This document shows positions 18,819 through 28,732 of a stretch of DNA of 64,000 nt, one piece after another (position 1 is the first letter of the stretch; the number at the start of each line of letters is the position of its first letter). Origin of the DNA: Formosa sp. Hel1_33_131 (GTDB lineage: Bacteria > Bacteroidota > Bacteroidia > Flavobacteriales > Flavobacteriaceae); the NCBI GenBank assembly GCA_949499105.1, contig CATEFX010000019.1, forward strand, positions 163,797 to 227,796, written 5' to 3'. The position numbers were made by a program, and so were the translations under genes. A model generated the notes under the pieces. That model was not told the origin of the DNA. It did not search any database and worked only from the letters and a program-made list of their open reading frames with translations.

Positions 18819-19190
18819 ATGAAACATTTAATACTATGTAGTGCGCTGTTACTGCTTCAAAGTTGTTATACCATTGAGAGAAACTGTAATGATTTTAAAA
18901 CTGGAAACTTTGAAAGTGAAATCACAATTGACGGAACGCTCTATAAGTCCACTTTTTCTAGAACCCCTAAACTACAGATTGAAGAGTTTAACGGCGTTAA
19001 AGACTCTTCTTACGTTCGTTGGATCAATGATTGTGAGATGGTTTTTAAAACGATTCATCCTAAAAACCGTGCAGAGAAAAAAGACATTCACCTCAAAATA
19101 TTAACCACCACATCAAAGGGCTATAAATTTGAATATGGCTATGTTGGAGATACTAATAAACAGATTGGAGACGCAAAACGGATCGATTAA
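18819..19190 (+). CDS. small putative lipoprotein
   Basis: A protein (123 aa) whose start is taken at the ATG at 18819, giving MKHLILCSALLLLQSC, a lipoprotein-like signal with the lipobox cysteine at 16. The mature part is beta-rich with no motif I recognise. It overlaps the convergent parC stop by 4 bp. Equivalents sit at this place in other Flavobacteria; function unknown. Confidence 0.75.
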   Translation: MKHLILCSALLLLQSCYTIERNCNDFKTGNFESEITIDGTLYKSTFSRTPKLQIEEFNGVKDSSYVRWINDCEMVFKTIHPKNRAEKKDIHLKILTTTSKGYKFEYGYVGDTNKQIGDAKRID

Positions 19191-21895
19191 AACATTGTGA
19201 TCTGTCCTTCATCATTAATGTCGTTTTCTGGCTCAGATGCTTTCGGTTTTACAGTAGCGTCACTTTTCTGAGTAGTTTCCTCTGAATCAGTAGTGGATGA
19301 CTCGGAAACAATCGCATCCGATGGAGTGCTTGATTGAGGCATCACTTCCTCCCCAACAACATCTATTTCTTCGGCAGGCGTATTAGTAGGCTCCTCATAA
19401 GGCAAGGGATCTAAGAGATCAATTTGATTGACCTTTAATTTAGTCAGTTGATTTCCTAAAGCCGACATTCCCTTCACACTAATAAACTGCTCAAAGTCGA
19501 TGATTTGATCTTCACGACGGTCTTTACCTCGATCTTTAGCAAACGATACTTTGGCAACAGGGCGCCAATCGGTAGAGACAATTTCTAGAGTGCTCGACGC
19601 ATGCTCAGAAATAAACGTATCTTCTCGGCTTTCGTTTTCAATTAAAAAACGCTTTACATAATATTTTTCTTTATCACCGTCAAAGTAAATAGCAGATATC
19701 GGTTTATTAGGAATCCATTTTTCCAATACAATCATATCATCTTCAAAATGAGCTGTAATTTCTGGAATAATCGTTTTTACAATCCCCGATTGAGTGATCA
19801 CCAAAATACGGTCTTCACCTCTAAACTCCCCCACTAATTCACCACGTCCATCGACATTGATGCGCTGAATCGTGTCATCAAACCATATTTTTCGCGGTTT
19901 AAGTGTACTGACTCCCTTTTCTTTGAGTTCAATCCGCTTGATAGCGTGTTTGGTGACTAAATTTCCTTTGGACACCCGTCCTTTTATAATGACATCGGCA
20001 AAATCGATGTCCCATTTTAGTTTTTTTACACTTCCAACTTGGCGCAATAGCACCGAAACAACTTCACCTTCTCCATTTGGATTGGCAGAAAAATACCACA
20101 GATCAGACCCTGCTTTTCCATTCGTCAAATCATATTCGCGATCTCGAGTGACCCCGGTCACCGCAAAACGTTTAATATAAGACGCACCGCCCTTTCCATC
20201 TTTATAAATCATATTATAAATGGTCCGCTTGTCTTTCTTTTTGAAAACAGCCACATGAATGATGTCTTTTCCAATAAAGGTTTTGCTATCAACCTTTGTA
20301 ATCATCAACTTACCTTCTTTTGTAAAAACGATGATGTCGTCAATATCACTACAGTCACCAACATATTCATCGCGCTTTAAGCCTGTACCAACAAACCCTT
20401 CTTCTCTATTAACATAAAGTTTTGTGTTTCTAATAATAACCTTCGTCGCATCTACATCACCAAATGTTTTGATTTCAGTTTTACGTTCTTTTCCAGCGCC
20501 ATACTCTGATTTTAAGCGTTTAAAATAATCAATCGCATAGGTAATCAGATTTGCTAAATAGCCCTTGGTTTCTGCAATTTGATCTTCGAGAGCATCAATT
20601 TTTTGTTGCGCTTTATCAATATCAAACTTAGAAATTCTCTTAATTCGAATTTCAGTTAACCTAGTGATGTCTTCTTCGGTAATGGCACGCTTTAAATGTT
20701 TGATATGCGGCTGAAGCCCTTTGTCAATAGCGCTGATCACGCCTGGCCAAGTCTCTTCTTCCTCTATATCACGATAGATTCTGTTTTGTATAAAAATGCG
20801 TTCTAAAGATGCAAAATGCCATTGCTCTTCAAACTCACCTAACTTAATTTCTAATTCTTGTTTTAATAATTCGACCGTATGATCTGTAGAATGTCGTAAC
20901 ATTTCAGTCACTCCAACAAACAAAGGCTTGTTATCTTCAATTACACACCCCAATGGAGAAATAGCGGTTTCACAAGACGTAAACGCAAATAAAGCATCGA
21001 TCGTTTTATCTGGTGAAATCCCTGCTGGTAAATGCACTAATATTTCAACTTCAGCAGCAGTATTATCTTCAATTTTCTTAATTCGAATTTTACTTTTCTC
21101 ATTGGCTTTAAGAATAGAATCGATCAATGAAGACGTTGTGGTTCCAAAGGGTACTTCGGTAATCACCAACGTATTTTTGTTAAGCTGCGAGATTTTGGCT
21201 CGACACCGCACACGTCCACCTCTTAACCCGTCGTTATAGTTAGTAAAATCGGCCACACCTCCGGTTGCAAAATCTGGAAGAATCGTAAATCGTTTTCCTT
21301 GAAGGTGCTTTATTGAAGCCTCAATAAGTTCGATGAAATTATGAGGTAATACTTTTGTTGAAAGTCCAACCGCAATTCCCTCCGCCCCTTGCGCTAGTAA
21401 TAACGGGAACATGACAGGAAGGTTTACAGGCTCTTTACGACGGCCATCATAAGACGATTGCCATTCGGTGATCTTTGGGTTAAACACAACGTCTAATGCA
21501 AATTTAGAAAGCCGCGCTTCAATATATCTTGAGGCCGCTGCTCTATCGCCTGTAAGGACGTTTCCCCAGTTTCCTTGGGCATCAATTAGTAAATCTTTTT
21601 GACCAATCTGTACCATGGCATCTGCAATACTGGCATCGCCGTGTGGGTGGTACTGCATGGTATGCCCAACAATATTTGCAACTTTATTATAGCGGCCATC
21701 ATCCAAGTCTTTCATGGAATGTAAAATCCGACGCTGAACTGGTTTAAATCCGTCTTCAATCGCAGGAACTGCACGTTCTAAAATAACATAGGACGCATAG
21801 TCTAAAAACCAATCTTTAAACATCCCCGTAACGCGAGTAATTGTTTCTTGATTGTCCGTATTCTCATGGATTAGATCATCGTTTTCTTCTATCAT
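19187..21895 (-). CDS. parC: DNA topoisomerase IV subunit A
   Basis: The DNA-breaking subunit (902 aa) of topoisomerase IV, which decatenates daughter chromosomes. The active-site tyrosine is Tyr124 in [11 protein letters not shown], and [10 protein letters not shown] (81-90) is the usual GyrA/ParC motif. A coiled coil (about 410-470) and a beta-pinwheel C-terminal domain follow. The last ~90 residues are acidic, Ser/Thr-rich and low complexity, making it longer than the E. coli protein (752 aa). Its start overlaps the parE stop by 4 bp. Assigned to ParC rather than GyrA from the pairing with parE and the lack of a clear GyrA box. Confidence 0.93.
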   Translation of the reverse strand: MIEENDDLIHENTDNQETITRVTGMFKDWFLDYASYVILERAVPAIEDGFKPVQRRILHSMKDLDDGRYNKVANIVGHTMQYHPHGDASIADAMVQIGQKDLLIDAQGNWGNVLTGDRAAASRYIEARLSKFALDVVFNPKITEWQSSYDGRRKEPVNLPVMFPLLLAQGAEGIAVGLSTKVLPHNFIELIEASIKHLQGKRFTILPDFATGGVADFTNYNDGLRGGRVRCRAKISQLNKNTLVITEVPFGTTTSSLIDSILKANEKSKIRIKKIEDNTAAEVEILVHLPAGISPDKTIDALFAFTSCETAISPLGCVIEDNKPLFVGVTEMLRHSTDHTVELLKQELEIKLGEFEEQWHFASLERIFIQNRIYRDIEEEETWPGVISAIDKGLQPHIKHLKRAITEEDITRLTEIRIKRISKFDIDKAQQKIDALEDQIAETKGYLANLITYAIDYFKRLKSEYGAGKERKTEIKTFGDVDATKVIIRNTKLYVNREEGFVGTGLKRDEYVGDCSDIDDIIVFTKEGKLMITKVDSKTFIGKDIIHVAVFKKKDKRTIYNMIYKDGKGGASYIKRFAVTGVTRDREYDLTNGKAGSDLWYFSANPNGEGEVVSVLLRQVGSVKKLKWDIDFADVIIKGRVSKGNLVTKHAIKRIELKEKGVSTLKPRKIWFDDTIQRINVDGRGELVGEFRGEDRILVITQSGIVKTIIPEITAHFEDDMIVLEKWIPNKPISAIYFDGDKEKYYVKRFLIENESREDTFISEHASSTLEIVSTDWRPVAKVSFAKDRGKDRREDQIIDFEQFISVKGMSALGNQLTKLKVNQIDLLDPLPYEEPTNTPAEEIDVVGEEVMPQSSTPSDAIVSESSTTDSEETTQKSDATVKPKASEPENDINDEGQITMF

Positions 21896-23751
21896 ACCTC
21901 TTCTTCGATAATATCTAATTCTACTTTTAGATTTTCAATAATAAATTTTTGACGGTCTGGCGTGTTTTTACCCATATAAAACTGAAGCATTGAATCAATG
22001 GTCATGTCAGCATCCAGCATCACGGGGTCAAGTCGAATATCTTCTCCAATAAAATATTTAAATTCGTTTGGTGAGATTTCTCCTAATCCCTTAAATCGTG
22101 TGATTTCTGGTTTAGGTTTTAATTTTTGTACTGCATCTCTTCGTTCTTGTTCCGAATAGCAATAAATCGTTTCTTTTTTATTACGCACTCTGAATAATGG
22201 GGTTTGTAATATATAGAGATGGCCTTCTTTAATAATTTCAGGGAAAAATTGAAGAAAAAAGGTAATCAACAGCAAACGAATGTGCATTCCATCGACATCG
22301 GCATCGGTCGCAATCACAATGTTGTTATACCTTAAATCCTCAATGGATTCTTCAATATTTAATGCGGCCTGAAGTAAATTAAACTCTTCATTTTCGTACA
22401 CAATTTTCTTGGTCAACCCGTAACAATTCAACGGCTTTCCTTTCAAACTAAAAACGGCTTGTGTATTCACGTCTCTTGATTTGGTAATACTACCAGATGC
22501 AGAGTCACCCTCTGTTATAAAAAGAGTTGATTCCAGATTACGTCCATTTTTGATATCTCCAAAATGTACACGACAGTCTCTTAGTTTTTTATTGTGTAAG
22601 CTTGATTTTTTTGCGCGATCTCTTGCGATTTTTCGAATGCCCGATAATTCTTTTCGCTCGCGTTCGGCTTGCAAAATTTTTCGTTGGATGGCTTCCGCCG
22701 TATCGGGATTTTTATGCAGATAATTATCTAACTTCGTTTTTAAAAAGTCATTAATAAAGGTTCGAACTGTTGGAAGTTCGCCACCCATATCGGTAGATCC
22801 CAATTTGGTTTTTGTTTGACTTTCAAATACTGGCTCCATGACTTTGATCGCAATGGCCGATATAATTGATTTTCGAATGTCGGACGCATCGTAGTTTTTT
22901 CCATAAAACTCACGAATTGTTTTTACCAAAGCTTCTCTAAAGGCTGCTAAATGCGTCCCTCCTTGCGTGGTGTTTTGTCCATTGACAAACGAATGGTACT
23001 CCTCGCTGTACTGGGTTTTACTGTGTGTAATAGCAACTTCTATATCTTCAGCTCTCAGATGTATGATTGGATAGGTCATATCTGTAGCATTGGTGTTATC
23101 TTCTAAAAGATCTTTTAAACCATTTTCACTAAAATATTTTTCACCATTAAATAATATAGTCAGACCTGGATTTAAATACACGTAGTATTTAAGCATCCGT
23201 GCTACATATTCATTTCTGTATTTATAATTTTTAAAAATGGCTTCGTCGGGCACAAAGGAGACTTTCGTTCCTTTGCGACGGGTGGTGTCATCTAATAAAT
23301 CTTGATGATTTAAAACTCCCGATGAAAATTCTGCAGAAGCTGATTTTCCATCTCTGGTTGACTCCACTCTAAAAAAGGAGGACAAGGCATTAACTGCTTT
23401 GGTTCCAACCCCATTGAGTCCAACCGATTTTTTAAAGGCGCGAGAATCGTATTTACCTCCGGTGTTCATCTTAGAAACTACATCGACCACTTTACCTAAA
23501 GGAATTCCACGTCCATAATCACGCACAATGACTTTTGTTCCTTGAATGGAAATTTCAATTGTTTTTCCAGCCCCCATCACAAACTCATCAATCGAGTTGT
23601 CTAAAACTTCTTTTAAAAGAATATAGATACCATCATCGGCCGAAGAACCATCGCCAAGTTTCCCAATATACATACCAGGACGCATACGAATATGCTCCTT
23701 CCAATCGAGGGATCTAATATTATCTTCTGTGTAATCTGAATTTTGGCTCAT
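21892..23751 (-). CDS. parE: DNA topoisomerase IV subunit B
   Basis: The ATPase subunit (619 aa) of topoisomerase IV. The GHKL ATP-binding region has [10 protein letters not shown] (47-56) and GRGIPLG. The Toprim domain carries [10 protein letters not shown] and [10 protein letters not shown]. It ends in the conserved [11 protein letters not shown] region. It is translationally coupled to parC by a 4-bp overlap. Length fits ParE-type subunits. Confidence 0.95.
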   Translation of the reverse strand: MSQNSDYTEDNIRSLDWKEHIRMRPGMYIGKLGDGSSADDGIYILLKEVLDNSIDEFVMGAGKTIEISIQGTKVIVRDYGRGIPLGKVVDVVSKMNTGGKYDSRAFKKSVGLNGVGTKAVNALSSFFRVESTRDGKSASAEFSSGVLNHQDLLDDTTRRKGTKVSFVPDEAIFKNYKYRNEYVARMLKYYVYLNPGLTILFNGEKYFSENGLKDLLEDNTNATDMTYPIIHLRAEDIEVAITHSKTQYSEEYHSFVNGQNTTQGGTHLAAFREALVKTIREFYGKNYDASDIRKSIISAIAIKVMEPVFESQTKTKLGSTDMGGELPTVRTFINDFLKTKLDNYLHKNPDTAEAIQRKILQAERERKELSGIRKIARDRAKKSSLHNKKLRDCRVHFGDIKNGRNLESTLFITEGDSASGSITKSRDVNTQAVFSLKGKPLNCYGLTKKIVYENEEFNLLQAALNIEESIEDLRYNNIVIATDADVDGMHIRLLLITFFLQFFPEIIKEGHLYILQTPLFRVRNKKETIYCYSEQERRDAVQKLKPKPEITRFKGLGEISPNEFKYFIGEDIRLDPVMLDADMTIDSMLQFYMGKNTPDRQKFIIENLKVELDIIEEEV

Positions 23752-23828
23752 AAAGTGTTTCGCGACAGGACGCTAATATAGCACATCAGCATAAAAAATG
23801 AAACCTTTAAAACACAAATTAATTAACA

Positions 23829-23858
23829 AAAAAAAACCAATGTTGTTGAGAACATTGG
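23829..23858 (-). terminator. rho-independent terminator of ychF
   Basis: CCAATGTT pairs with AACATTGG across a 6-nt loop. Read on the minus strand it is followed by a run of nine T. It lies just past the ychF stop. Confidence 0.85.
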
Positions 23859-23885
23859 CTTTCAATTTATTAGTTGATATTTTTT

Positions 23886-24980
23886 CTATACATTAAAAAG
23901 GAAATGCATGACATCGCCATCTTTGACGGTATAGTTTTTTCCCTCTACCCTCATTTTTCCCGCTTCTTTTACTTTTGCTTCGGATCCTAAACTTTCAAAA
24001 TCTTCATAGGCAATAACTTCGGCTCGTATAAATCCTTTTTCAAAATCGGTATGGATCACCCCTGCTGCTTGGGGTGCAGTACTACCAATGTTGATGGTCC
24101 ATGCGCGAACTTCTTTAACGCCCGCAGTAAAATAGGTTTGAAGTGTTAATAGCTTATAAGCAGATCGAATGAGTTTGGCAGAACCCGGTTCGTCCAATCC
24201 TATATCTTGAAGAAATAGTTGACGTTCTTCAAAATCCTCTAATTCATTAATATCGGCTTCTGTTCCGACAGCAAGCACCAATACTTCTGCATTTTCATTG
24301 GCAACAGTTTCTTTTACTAAATCGACGTACGCATTTCCTGAAACAGCAGAGGCCTCATCGACATTACAGACATACATTACTGGTTTGTCGGTAATAAATT
24401 GGAGTGGTTTTACGAATTCCGAATAATCATCTTCTGAAAACTCCAACGCACGAATCGAAATACCGGCTTCTAAATTATCTTTAATTTTTATTAAAACAAC
24501 TTCTTCTTTTTGAGCCTCTTTATTACCCGTTCTAGAAGCGCGTTTTACTTTTTCTAATTTCTTTTCTGTGGTCTCCAAATCTTTCAATTGGAGCTCCATA
24601 TCAATGGTTTCTTTGTCTCTAATAGGATCAACCGTTTCATCTACATGAATGATGTTCGTATCGTCAAAACAACGCAATACATGAAGGATCGCATCCGTTT
24701 CACGGATATTTCCAAGAAATTGATTTCCAAGTCCTTCCCCTTTACTTGCCCCTTTTACAAGACCTGCAATATCCACAATCTCTACAGTTGCAGGGACGAC
24801 ACGCTCAGGAACAACGAGTTCCTCAAGTTTTGATAACCGTGGATCGGGAACGTTAACCACTCCTATATTAGGTTCAATGGTACAAAAAGGAAAATTTGCA
24901 CTTTGCGCTTTTGCGTTTGATAAACAATTAAAAAGGGTCGATTTTCCAACATTTGGTAATCCAACAATACCTGCTTTCAT
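23886..24980 (-). CDS. ychF: redox-regulated ATPase YchF (Obg family)
   Basis: YchF (364 aa) is an Obg-family P-loop protein that hydrolyses ATP rather than GTP and associates with ribosomes. The P-loop GLPNVGKST is at residues 7-15, switch regions follow (DIAGLVKGASKGEGLGN), and the specificity motif is CNVDE instead of the GTPase NKxD. A coiled-coil insert (about 130-170) and a C-terminal TGS domain complete it. It appears monocistronic. Confidence 0.96.
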   Translation of the reverse strand: MKAGIVGLPNVGKSTLFNCLSNAKAQSANFPFCTIEPNIGVVNVPDPRLSKLEELVVPERVVPATVEIVDIAGLVKGASKGEGLGNQFLGNIRETDAILHVLRCFDDTNIIHVDETVDPIRDKETIDMELQLKDLETTEKKLEKVKRASRTGNKEAQKEEVVLIKIKDNLEAGISIRALEFSEDDYSEFVKPLQFITDKPVMYVCNVDEASAVSGNAYVDLVKETVANENAEVLVLAVGTEADINELEDFEERQLFLQDIGLDEPGSAKLIRSAYKLLTLQTYFTAGVKEVRAWTINIGSTAPQAAGVIHTDFEKGFIRAEVIAYEDFESLGSEAKVKEAGKMRVEGKNYTVKDGDVMHFLFNV

Positions 24981-25369
24981 TTCTTAAAAATTTGAATGCA
25001 AATGTAATTATTTAAATCAACATTCAATCCCTCCGTTTCAATTTCTTAAAACTAGAAATATCTGTTTAGAATCAATAGAGATCTATTTTCTAAATATCCC
25101 TTACTAGCGTTAATGTTTAATCATGTAATTATAGTGTCATGCAATGATCTATTAAATTATTTATGTTTACAATAATTAAAATTTTGTTTAACTAATTAAA
25201 TTTCAAAACACATCTAATAGTGGTGCCAAAAATTACATAAATAATTGACAATTAATTCATTTTCGAAGGTATTTTCATTAATTTGATTAATTATTTATAG
25301 ATCTATTAAACATATGTTGATTATAATTAAAGTATATTTGTTTAACTAATTTTAAAATATTTGACACAA
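24981..25369. other. 389-bp AT-rich intergenic region
   Basis: Holds the promoter sides of ychF (minus) and of the first TonB receptor (plus). It is very AT-rich. I see no gene, hairpin or repeat beyond the receptor's -7 box. Confidence 0.6.
25333..25340 (+). promoter_or_regulatory. TAnnTTTG -7 box of the first TonB receptor gene
   Basis: TATATTTG matches the Bacteroidota -7 consensus and lies 30 bp before the start codon. A matching -33 element at normal spacing is not obvious. Confidence 0.45.
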
Positions 25370-28255
25370 ATGAAAAATTATTACATTCTATTGCTAGCGT
25401 TCGTTAGCATCAATTTTGCAACTGCTCAAAGCATTACCGGTAAGGTTTTGGGTACCGATGGCACGCCTATTACAGGGGTTAATGTCATTGAAAAAGGCAC
25501 GAGTAATGGAGCAATCTCTGACTTTGATGGAAACTATCAAATTAACGCAGGCTCAAATGCTACTTTAGTATTTAGTTATGTTGGATTTGAAACGTTAGAA
25601 ATTGCAGTTGGAAACCAATCTGTTGTAAATGCAACATTACAAGATGGATCTTCACTTGATGAAGTAATCCTAGTGGGGTCGCGTACAGCGCCTCGAAGTA
25701 ATGCGGATTCGCCTTTACCTGTGGATGTCTTGCAAGCGAAAGAGCTTTCAAGAACAGGTCAAGCAACCTTTGACAAAGCATTACAGTACAGAATTCCATC
25801 ATTTAACACGGTGCAAACACCAGTGAACGATGCGACTTCTTTATTAGATCCGTATGAAATTAGAAACATGGGACCTAGTAGAACGTTGATCCTTATTAAT
25901 GGAAAACGTAAAAACCTAAGTGCCTTATTATACACACAAACCTCTCCAGGTCGTGGTGAAACAGGTGCTGACATCTCTGCAATTCCAACGGATGCTATCA
26001 AGCGTGTTGAAATTCTTCGTGATGGTGCTTCTGCACAGTACGGATCGGATGCAATTGCTGGTGTAATGAACATCATCTTAAAAGACAACGTAGCTGACGG
26101 TTCTGCAACATTCAGAACAGGAGTTACTTCTGAAGGCGATGGCGAAATGTTAGGTGTAAGTGTAAATAATGGAACTTCTATCGGAGACGATAAAGGGTTT
26201 ATTAACTATACAATAGACATGTCTAAAACTAGTTTAGCTAACAGACCAGGTACTGTAGATGGTGGAACATCAAACTTAGGTTTAAATGGACAATCATTAC
26301 AAGGTGGTGAATTTGCAGATTTCGTATATGTAAATCCAAACGATTCAGACAACTATGTTAATGGAGCTACTCAAGCTTCAATATTGGCAGACAATGCTTC
26401 TGGGATAGCGCAAATAAATGAATTCTTATCACGTAATCCAGATGCAAATAACATCAACGGATCACCTGAAACAGCTGCTTCTAAATTTTTAGTAAATGGT
26501 GGTTATGATGTTGCAGACAATACAGAATTATATTTTAACGCAGCGTATGTGTACAAAAAAGTAAATTCTTTTGCTAACTACAGAACTCCTTATTGGAGAA
26601 CAGTAGGATCATTTCCTTACTTAGGAGATTTCTTCCAAGGTGACAATCCAACTAATGCTGGTGGATATGATGGTTATGTACCAACATTTGAAGGTTTATT
26701 AAATGATTACAATGGAACCGTTGGTCTTAAAACGACTATCAATGACTGGAATGTGGATTTAAGTTTTACTACTGGTGGAAATACGCAAACGTATACGGTC
26801 AGTGACTCACACAACAGAAATGAAGTTTATGGAGTTTCTTACAATTCTGAATTAGATGCTTTTGAAGCGACCCCTTTATACCAGGCGAACAGTCAACAAT
26901 CATTTGATCCGGGTGGAACGCGTTTTTCTCATAATGTAGGAAACATTGATATCAATAGAATTGTTTCTGACAAAGTAAGTATTGGTATGGGTGCTGAATT
27001 TAGAAACGAAACTTTTGAAGTTATTGAAGGTGAATTAGCATCTTACGATGGTGGTGGTGCCGATTCATTTGCAGGAAATAGCCCAGAAAACTCTGGAAAA
27101 TTTAACCGTTACAACTTTGGAGGATACTTCTCTTTAGATTATGATGTAACAGACGATTTCTTATTAAGTGGTACTGTTAGAGCTGAAAATTATTCTGATT
27201 TTGGTAACACGTTTGTATACAAGTTAAGTTCTCGTTTAAAATTAAGCGACAATATTACTGCTAGAGCATCTATATCTTCTGGATTTAGAGCGCCAACATT
27301 ACACCAGATTTATACACAAAAAGCACAGTATAGCTTTGTACCTGGTCAAGGGATTCAAGTTGGTGGGTTAATTAATAATGTATCTACACAAGCGAAGCTT
27401 TTAGGAATTAACGAATTAGATGCTGAAACATCTAATAACTTTACAATTGGCTTAGGAGGTAAATTAACAAAAACTTTAAGCTTTACATTTGATTACTATA
27501 ACATTGCTGTAAAAGATCGTATCGTGTTAGGTTCTGAAATTGGTGGAACTGAATTTGATGCAGATGGCAACAATATTGGTATAACTCCTCTTGATGATAT
27601 TTTAAGAGATAATAACTTATCGGATGTAAGTTTCTTTTCTAATGCTATAGATACAAGAACTTCGGGTCTTGATGTTGTAATTAGCCAAAGAGATATCAAA
27701 CTAGGTACTGGTACTTTAGATCTTAACTTATCTGGAAACTACACCATCAAAAACGAAAGAGAAGGTGACGTAAAAGATATTGAACTTGTAGCAAATGCTG
27801 GACAATCTGTTGTGAATGCAACTCAAGAAGCTTTATTCTTTACGTCTAGACCAGAAACAAAATGGATTTTAGGAGCTAATTACGAGATTGGTAAATTCGG
27901 ATTGAATTTAAACAATACGTATTTTGGTAAAACAACATTCAAGCAACAAGGTTTAGATGAAAACTTAAGAACGGAATTTATTCCTAAAATTGTTACTGAT
28001 TTAGGTATTAACTTTAGTGCGACTGAAAAGTTAACAATTGCATTAAACATTAACAACCTATTAAATGTTCTTCCAGAATGGGAATTTAAAGCTGAAAACA
28101 TTGCTGGTGAAGGTCTTTTATTAGATGCTAATCAAGTTCAAAACCAATCAAACTTAATTACATTTAACCAACGTTATTCTCAAATGACATACGATGGTTA
28201 TCACTTTAGTCAATTAGGAACGATGTTTAATTTATCTTTAAACTACAAGTTCTAA
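25370..28255 (+). CDS. TonB-dependent outer-membrane receptor (copy 1)
   Basis: A receptor (961 aa from the ATG at 25370) with a signal peptide ending near ATAQ, a carboxypeptidase-regulatory-like domain (about 22-95: ITGKVLGTDGTPITGVNVIEKG), a plug domain (about 110-230, with RNMGPSRTLILINGKRKN) and a C-terminal beta-barrel ending in NLSLNYKF. Such receptors import ligands over the outer membrane with TonB-ExbBD energy. No SusD partner gene is present, so this is not a glycan SusCD pair. The plug resembles siderophore or cofactor receptors, but the ligand is unknown. It is closely related to the next receptor, an obvious tandem duplicate. Confidence 0.92.
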   Translation: MKNYYILLLAFVSINFATAQSITGKVLGTDGTPITGVNVIEKGTSNGAISDFDGNYQINAGSNATLVFSYVGFETLEIAVGNQSVVNATLQDGSSLDEVILVGSRTAPRSNADSPLPVDVLQAKELSRTGQATFDKALQYRIPSFNTVQTPVNDATSLLDPYEIRNMGPSRTLILINGKRKNLSALLYTQTSPGRGETGADISAIPTDAIKRVEILRDGASAQYGSDAIAGVMNIILKDNVADGSATFRTGVTSEGDGEMLGVSVNNGTSIGDDKGFINYTIDMSKTSLANRPGTVDGGTSNLGLNGQSLQGGEFADFVYVNPNDSDNYVNGATQASILADNASGIAQINEFLSRNPDANNINGSPETAASKFLVNGGYDVADNTELYFNAAYVYKKVNSFANYRTPYWRTVGSFPYLGDFFQGDNPTNAGGYDGYVPTFEGLLNDYNGTVGLKTTINDWNVDLSFTTGGNTQTYTVSDSHNRNEVYGVSYNSELDAFEATPLYQANSQQSFDPGGTRFSHNVGNIDINRIVSDKVSIGMGAEFRNETFEVIEGELASYDGGGADSFAGNSPENSGKFNRYNFGGYFSLDYDVTDDFLLSGTVRAENYSDFGNTFVYKLSSRLKLSDNITARASISSGFRAPTLHQIYTQKAQYSFVPGQGIQVGGLINNVSTQAKLLGINELDAETSNNFTIGLGGKLTKTLSFTFDYYNIAVKDRIVLGSEIGGTEFDADGNNIGITPLDDILRDNNLSDVSFFSNAIDTRTSGLDVVISQRDIKLGTGTLDLNLSGNYTIKNEREGDVKDIELVANAGQSVVNATQEALFFTSRPETKWILGANYEIGKFGLNLNNTYFGKTTFKQQGLDENLRTEFIPKIVTDLGINFSATEKLTIALNINNLLNVLPEWEFKAENIAGEGLLLDANQVQNQSNLITFNQRYSQMTYDGYHFSQLGTMFNLSLNYKF

Positions 28256-28280
28256 TCGGTAGTTAAAACGAGTACAAATA

Positions 28281-28312
28281 AAAAGCCACGCAAATTGCGT
28301 GGCTTTTTTTTT
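28281..28312 (+). terminator. terminator of TonB receptor copy 1
   Basis: AAGCCACGC pairs with GCGTGGCTT across a short AAAT-like loop, followed by a T run. The hairpin is the same as the one after copy 2, so it was duplicated with the gene. The complement also has T-rich flanks, so it may work in both directions. Confidence 0.85.
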
Positions 28313-28328
28313 ATAAAAAATTATAAAA

Positions 28329-28419
28329 TTATTCTGGATGCATAAAGCATTGTTTTCCTAACAACACTTCTTCCGTTTCTACATGTGAGTCATCAGGCAC
28401 ACAGCAGTCCACAGGACAC
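28329..28419 (-). pseudogene. 3' fragment of the ferredoxin gene
   Basis: About 91 bp that match the 3' end of the intact ferredoxin gene (31770-31860) almost base for base, in the same orientation and at the same distance from the receptor terminator. Similarity stops abruptly at CACAGGACA, and the next sequence is unrelated. It covers the stop codon and about 29 codons including the last cysteines. A scar of the receptor duplication. Confidence 0.88.
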
Positions 28420-28732
28420 ACACAACCAACAAGACAAATTGCCGTTTAACGAACTCCTTGAGGCAGCAAACTCCATCTTAAAATTAGCATTTAAAACACA
28501 ATAAGCTCATGAATTATGAATAATTTTAAATGTTAATTAAAAGTTAAATTATAAAAAACAAAGTTGATATAAAGTACAAGACCATTGTCATAAGTACTTA
28601 ATAAGTATAGTTTATTTAATAATAACACCTTGTTTATCAATTACTTGTCATTAAGTTAGTAAGTTTTACGTATCACAATTATATGTTAAATAATTTATAT
28701 TACATTTGTACATAATTAAAAAAACTAAACAA
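28420..28732. other. 313-bp AT-rich spacer with TonB receptor copy 2 promoter
   Basis: No gene seen. TACATTTG at 28701-28708 matches the -7 consensus and lies 24 bp before the copy 2 start codon. Unlike the coding parts, this leader is not obviously similar to the leader of copy 1, so the two receptors probably have different control. Confidence 0.5.
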